Of a stretch of DNA of 64,000 bases, positions 59,985 through 64,000 are shown piece by piece (the stretch's first letter is position 1; the number at the start of each line of letters is the position of its first letter). Source of the stretch: Nageia nagi (lineage: Eukaryota; Pinophyta); the NCBI GenBank assembly GCA_050084985.1, contig JBITNC010000001.1, positions 203,608,001 through 203,672,000 of the forward strand, in the 5' to 3' direction. The notes beneath the pieces were generated by a model that was given only the letters and a program-made list of their open reading frames with translations, searched no databases and was not told where the DNA came from. Both the position numbers and the translations under genes were made by a program.

Positions 59985-62060
59985 AACATCACTAAATCTA
60001 ATGGGGAGAATTTTGCAAATGAAAATACTTTTTTCAATGAGTTTAATAATAATTTTGGTAATCAATTTGAAAATATTATGGGAAATGATGGTGATGATGC
60101 TTTGCACAAGGAGGGTGATAATGCTTTACTTAATGATGATGATTATACTTTGGGTAATGATGATGATAATGCTTTATGCAATGAGGGTGATAATGGAGAT
60201 ATACATGTTGATACAACACCATCACATACTTAAAGATATAAAAATCATAAAATAATAGGTCCCACAAGATTAACACTTAAGAAGAGGACCAACACATATA
60301 AGATAGATATTAGGATCAATCTATTTGAACAGGCCATTGGAGATAATGTTAAGCACTTTTCATATGTTTTGGGGCTAGTAATGAGGGAGCTTGTCCCTAT
60401 CACCTATAAATACTAGAATGCATTTCCAACAGATGCTAAAAATAAGTATTGGGTGATGAATAATGTAACTTAGTAACCAATAGATTTCATAATGTCCATT
60501 TTTGAATACTTATGTAAATGTTGCAATCTAATAAGATAATGCTTTGATGTAGCAAGAGTATATGTTCTGGAAAAGATAAAGAAATGGATGATATTGACCA
60601 TTTTCAAATTATGGCATGATAATTACTATCAACTAGTGAAAATATTTTATGATAATTATAAAAATGATGAATATAGAATTACTAACCCCCTATCTCATGT
60701 ACTAGTACAAGATTAGGAAGACTTTGTGAAAAGCAAGAGCAATAATGAGTTTGAGGCAAGTACTAGCCATTTTATGATGGTAGTTCATATTATTATTATG
60801 TTCATATGAGTTTTGTGAGTTACCTTGCTCTTACTAATGAATTACTATATTATTTCCTTTGTTGTGTTGTAGATGACTAGGAAAAGGAATAAAATAATAG
60901 ATCTCAATAATATGTCATGCACACTATCAGTCAGATAACATATGCTCAATTAGAGTGTTAAATGGTATTATATCATACACTTTCATTATTATATATTATT
61001 TTATTATATGACTTATTGTCATGTCTCTCCAACTATATATCTTTCATAGGCAAAGCCAACCAAATATAAATCTTCCACTACCAAGGGTATCTGTGTGGTT
61101 GTCAACTCATAAAAAGAAGGATGGGTCTTTCATGCACTAGAAGTTACTTCAAAAATCATAAATCCCTTGAAAATAGTAAATTAAAATAATTATTTTATCA
61201 ATTATTTTTCTAACTTGTTCCAAGTTAACTATGCATGTGATGTTACTAGAACGATGTAATATCATTTGTTGGATCAACCTCTATAAATCAAGATATTATG
61301 GATGATGCCCTCACCCATGTTTTAGGACTCAAATGAGTAGGTTAGGTTCAAGTAATTGGTAAATATGTATTACCAACTACTATGATCACTATCAATGGTT
61401 CTAAGGTAGAAATTTATCACATGCATAATTAATTATAAAAATAAACAAAGTACTTGAAGAGGAAATGGAGGCAAAGATTGTAACTATTCAGGAAGAGTAT
61501 CAGAAAAAGATAAATGATGTGACACTCCAAATTTCACTAGTGGAAGTGTGTTAGTTTTTTTATGATTTAATATTTGAAATTCTTATATTGCACCCCCAAA
61601 TTGTAATAATTCCTTATACATAATTTCATATTCCAATACAAAATAAGATACATAAGTAGATCAAAGCACAAAAGTAGCTTTGTAGGTGCTAATTAAGGCT
61701 TACAAAATATGGTACAATCACTATTATCTCAAGCTCAAAATTATGGGATTGATGTTATGTAGTGTATTTATCTAAGTTGTTAATTTTTCATGTAGGGATT
61801 GTAAATGACAACTACCAAATGTGATAGAAAAGCCTACCTCCTGACTGTGAATAGTCACTAGTGGCCGAAGCCATATGGCTCAATGAAAACCCTAAGGAAA
61901 GGGTGCATCATGTACCTTTTGGTTCATATTATTATAAAGTTAGTGTGAGGGTTATTTGTAAAGTGGGTATAAAGTTGTATAGACCATGTGGTGATTATGA
62001 AACATTATAAGAAAATATATGTGGCTCCTTTATTTTCTAGCCCAAAAAAGAAGTTTATTT
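59985..62060 (+). pseudogene. Ptta/En/Spm-type plant transposon protein, remnant
   Basis: Plus reading: acidic Asn/Asp-rich start (to 60230), then RLTLKKRTNTYKIDIRINLF, EQAIGDNVKHFSYVLGLVMR and ELVPITYKY.NAFPTDAKNK (60260-60450), wording typical of the plant Ptta/En/Spm protein family carried by CACTA-like elements. Later, in other frames: DDALTHVLGLK with VIGKYVLPTTMITINGSK (61300-61400), a coiled coil KVLEEEMEAKIVTIQEEYQK (61447-61510), and the end block AEAIWLNENPKERVHHVPFG, IKLYRPCGDYETL, FIF.PKKEV (61870-62053). At least ten stops and several shifts. I found no CACTA ends. Confidence 0.75.
60090..60185 (+). repeat. 24-bp tandem repeat coding an acidic octapeptide
   Basis: Four units, in frame with the transposon protein: GDDALHKE, GDNALLND, DDYTLGND, DDNALCNE, at 60090, 60114, 60138 and 60162. 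Confidence 0.88.
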
Positions 62061-63430
62061 TCTATCTTAAAATATGATATGTTGTAGAAGTATTGTTGAA
62101 CATATTTGAAATATTGGAGCAATATGTGAAATTAAAAAGCATATTTAAATCATTTGAGCATAATTTTGGAGCATATTTGAATCTTATTTTTCTTATATTC
62201 AAATTATGATATGTGATAGGAAATGATTTAAATACATCATATGAATTGCACATCCTTATCATAGCCATGAATTACATATACTGCAATCATAGTATTAATC
62301 ATTAGACATGCATTTTTGGCAATCTTGTTCATGTAAGATATCTTAAGGGAGATTTGAAATTCACTTACAAAATACACCATATGATGTGATATGAATTTTA
62401 TTTTTTGGTTTTCACTATATGATGTGATATGAAATTATTTTAAATATAGCATATCCTCCAAAACTTGGCTTGGAGAAGGAAAGAAAATGTTCAATCTAGA
62501 AATTTTCCAAGTGTTAAATCATTCCAAAAGTGATAAGTTGGCAAAAACATGATTGTAATACTTAACCAAACATAAAAAAAATATATGGTTCCCAAGTGAT
62601 TCATTAGATCAAATATTAAGGTCATCCTTATTGTATCCATAAATTGCATTTCCTCCAACCATTGTAGTCCATGAGATTATGTCTGCATCATGTATCATAA
62701 GTATGGTATTTTTTATCATTTGAGCATAATTGTAGATTATATTTTAATCTTATTGAGCTTATTCAAAATAGTCTACATGACCAAGAAGGTGAGCAGAGGC
62801 ATCAGTGCAACAAGTATTATTTTGCATTTTGCATTATATATAATTTTTCATATATGTCATTTTACAATAGGTATCTTGAAATCATTGCATACATTACATA
62901 TAATGAATTTGTATTTTGCATCATGCATCTTCTCAAATAATTCCTAGGCCTTGCATCATGCATATACTTAAAAGTCTACAATTCTTATCATATGATGATC
63001 TTGGATCATTTCATAGCATATGTTTGAAGCATCTAGTTTGGTTGTGTGGTAAAATTATGAACAATGTTGAATCATAATGGTGATACATCTATTGAGAGCT
63101 TTTAAATGTATCTATTGTTGACTTATCTAATTCATGATGTTTTTAATAGGTTATCCTGGGGGAAAGATATCTTTTTGTGTTTATTATGGAGGTAAGACAA
63201 CATAACATTTAAATTTCTGGGTTGAACAATTGCTAAGTATTAAACATATATTTTTACCAAATTAACACTTTTGTATTGGTTTCTAACACTTTTGTATAGT
63301 ATAATGATTCATCATGTAGCCAATTTTACACATGATAATTGCATCTTCTTAAAAGTCTTCATAGAATTTCATTTTTTTTCATATCCTACAATCATAGGAT
63401 TAATCATTATACATGAACTATTGACCTACT
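62061..63430 (-). pseudogene. Scattered PPR fragments in AT-rich sequence
   Basis: Minus strand at 62697-62620 reads DADIISWTTMVGGNAIYGYN, an S-type PPR start. 62960-62890 reads KA.ELFEKMHDA. A block near 62240-62350 (CTGCAATCATAGTATTAATC) recurs at 63390-63420. The rest has no frame. Same family as the pseudogene at 58.9-59.8 kb, broken by deletion and insertion. Confidence 0.55.
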
Positions 63431-63590
63431 TCATTGCATAAGGTATCTTGGAGGAGGTTTCAACTTCACTACCAAAATACCCATAAACTTTGAATTTGGT
63501 GTGTGCATATGTGTACTTGAGTCTTGTAAATCAAATTTTATGGCTTGTGCAAGCTATCTTGAGAATCACCTACCAGACATGGTATAAAGT
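63431..63590 (+). pseudogene. PPR C-terminal unit, opposite strand
   Basis: Plus reading FNFTTKIPINFEFGVCICVL, then ESCKSNFMACASYLENH. This is the same unit as the 111-bp tandem repeat at 58.5-58.9 kb, but on the opposite strand, so the locus includes an inversion or a second gene fragment. Confidence 0.7.
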
Positions 63591-64000
63591 ATTTTTCTTC
63601 ATCTATGCCTATGTCTACATGGAAAAATCATTTCATGTCATATGGTACAGTTACAATTGCCTCATCTTGTCTCTCCTCTTCTTTACCCCATGCCTCTACT
63701 TTTATCACTTATCATTTGTGGGCTCTTTCATTTCCTGGATTGTATGAGAATATTTTTACAAAATAAATTATCATATAATATGAAATAATTTAAATACACC
63801 ATATGATCTAAAATTTGGTTTGAATAAGGAAACCAATTGTACAACCCAAAAAATTTCTTGAAGAAGGAAAGTAACTATTTAATCCAAAAAAATTCTAAAT
63901 TTCAAAAACCAGTACAAAAGTGGTAAGTTACCATCCTTATTATATCCATGAAACTGTATCTGCATCATGCATCTTCCACATTTCATTACATGAAACTCTA
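63591..64000. other. Right edge, mostly unrecognised
   Basis: An 85-codon plus-strand frame ends at 63747 with aromatic-rich content and no family resemblance. At 63990-63940 the minus strand reads DADTVSW, another PPR scrap. Confidence 0.4.

Noticed and set aside
1-64000. tRNA, rRNA or other RNA genes; organellar or bacterial origin
   Set aside because: No cloverleaf-like or rRNA-like segments noticed; gene content is plant transposons and PPR fragments. Short or diverged RNA genes could be missed by eye.

Overview
This window looks like a stretch of a very large, repeat-dominated land-plant nuclear genome. It is AT-rich, with almost no CpG and no intact host gene. Nearly every recognisable piece is decayed Ty3/gypsy LTR-retrotransposon sequence, mostly on the minus strand. 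The right end holds pentatricopeptide-repeat (PPR) gene fragments and a plant Ptta/En/Spm-type transposon protein. The plant mobile domain (PMD), the second archaeal-type RNase H and the PPR family are plant-typical. The PPR wording resembles large gymnosperm PPR families, but I cannot name the species.

Layout. (1) 1-10963: the 5' part of a Tat-like gypsy element (E1, minus strand): 5' LTR 10049-10963, leader, gag, protease, RT, RNase H, second RNase H, integrase. It runs off the left edge. A 683-bp solo LTR sits inside it at 1371-2053, with a 5-bp target duplication. (2) 11349-57920: a nest. The outer element E4 (minus) has about 340-bp end repeats at 11349-11688 and 57585-57920, gag near 54.3-55.6 kb and pol at 47.6-50.1 kb. 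E2 (minus), bounded by a 1.2-kb direct repeat (15419-16603 and 43434-44659), appears to sit inside E4. E3 (22774-40505, 17.7 kb, minus) is inserted in the RT gene of E2 and is the best-preserved element. A 3.05-kb sequence with inverted ends (50137-53189) interrupts E4. (3) 57921-64000: a purine-rich patch, PPR pseudogene repeats, a Ptta-type protein remnant on the plus strand (59985-62060), and more PPR scraps.

E3 reads, in its own direction: 5' LTR, leader with short tandem arrays, gag, protease, RT, RNase H, second (archaeal-type) RNase H, integrase, an extra sense ORF of unknown function, a long spacer, an antisense ORF encoding a PMD protein, polypurine tract, 3' LTR. This two-extra-ORF cargo is the most interesting feature of the window. 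E2 differs: its archaeal-type RNase H lies between protease and RT, and it carries a long unknown ORF after integrase.

All coding regions carry stops and frameshifts. Many stops lie where the family has Gln or Trp, as expected from long-term cytosine methylation and deamination. All domain calls come from reading translations by eye; no database search was run. Domain edges are approximate to some tens of bases unless a motif is cited.
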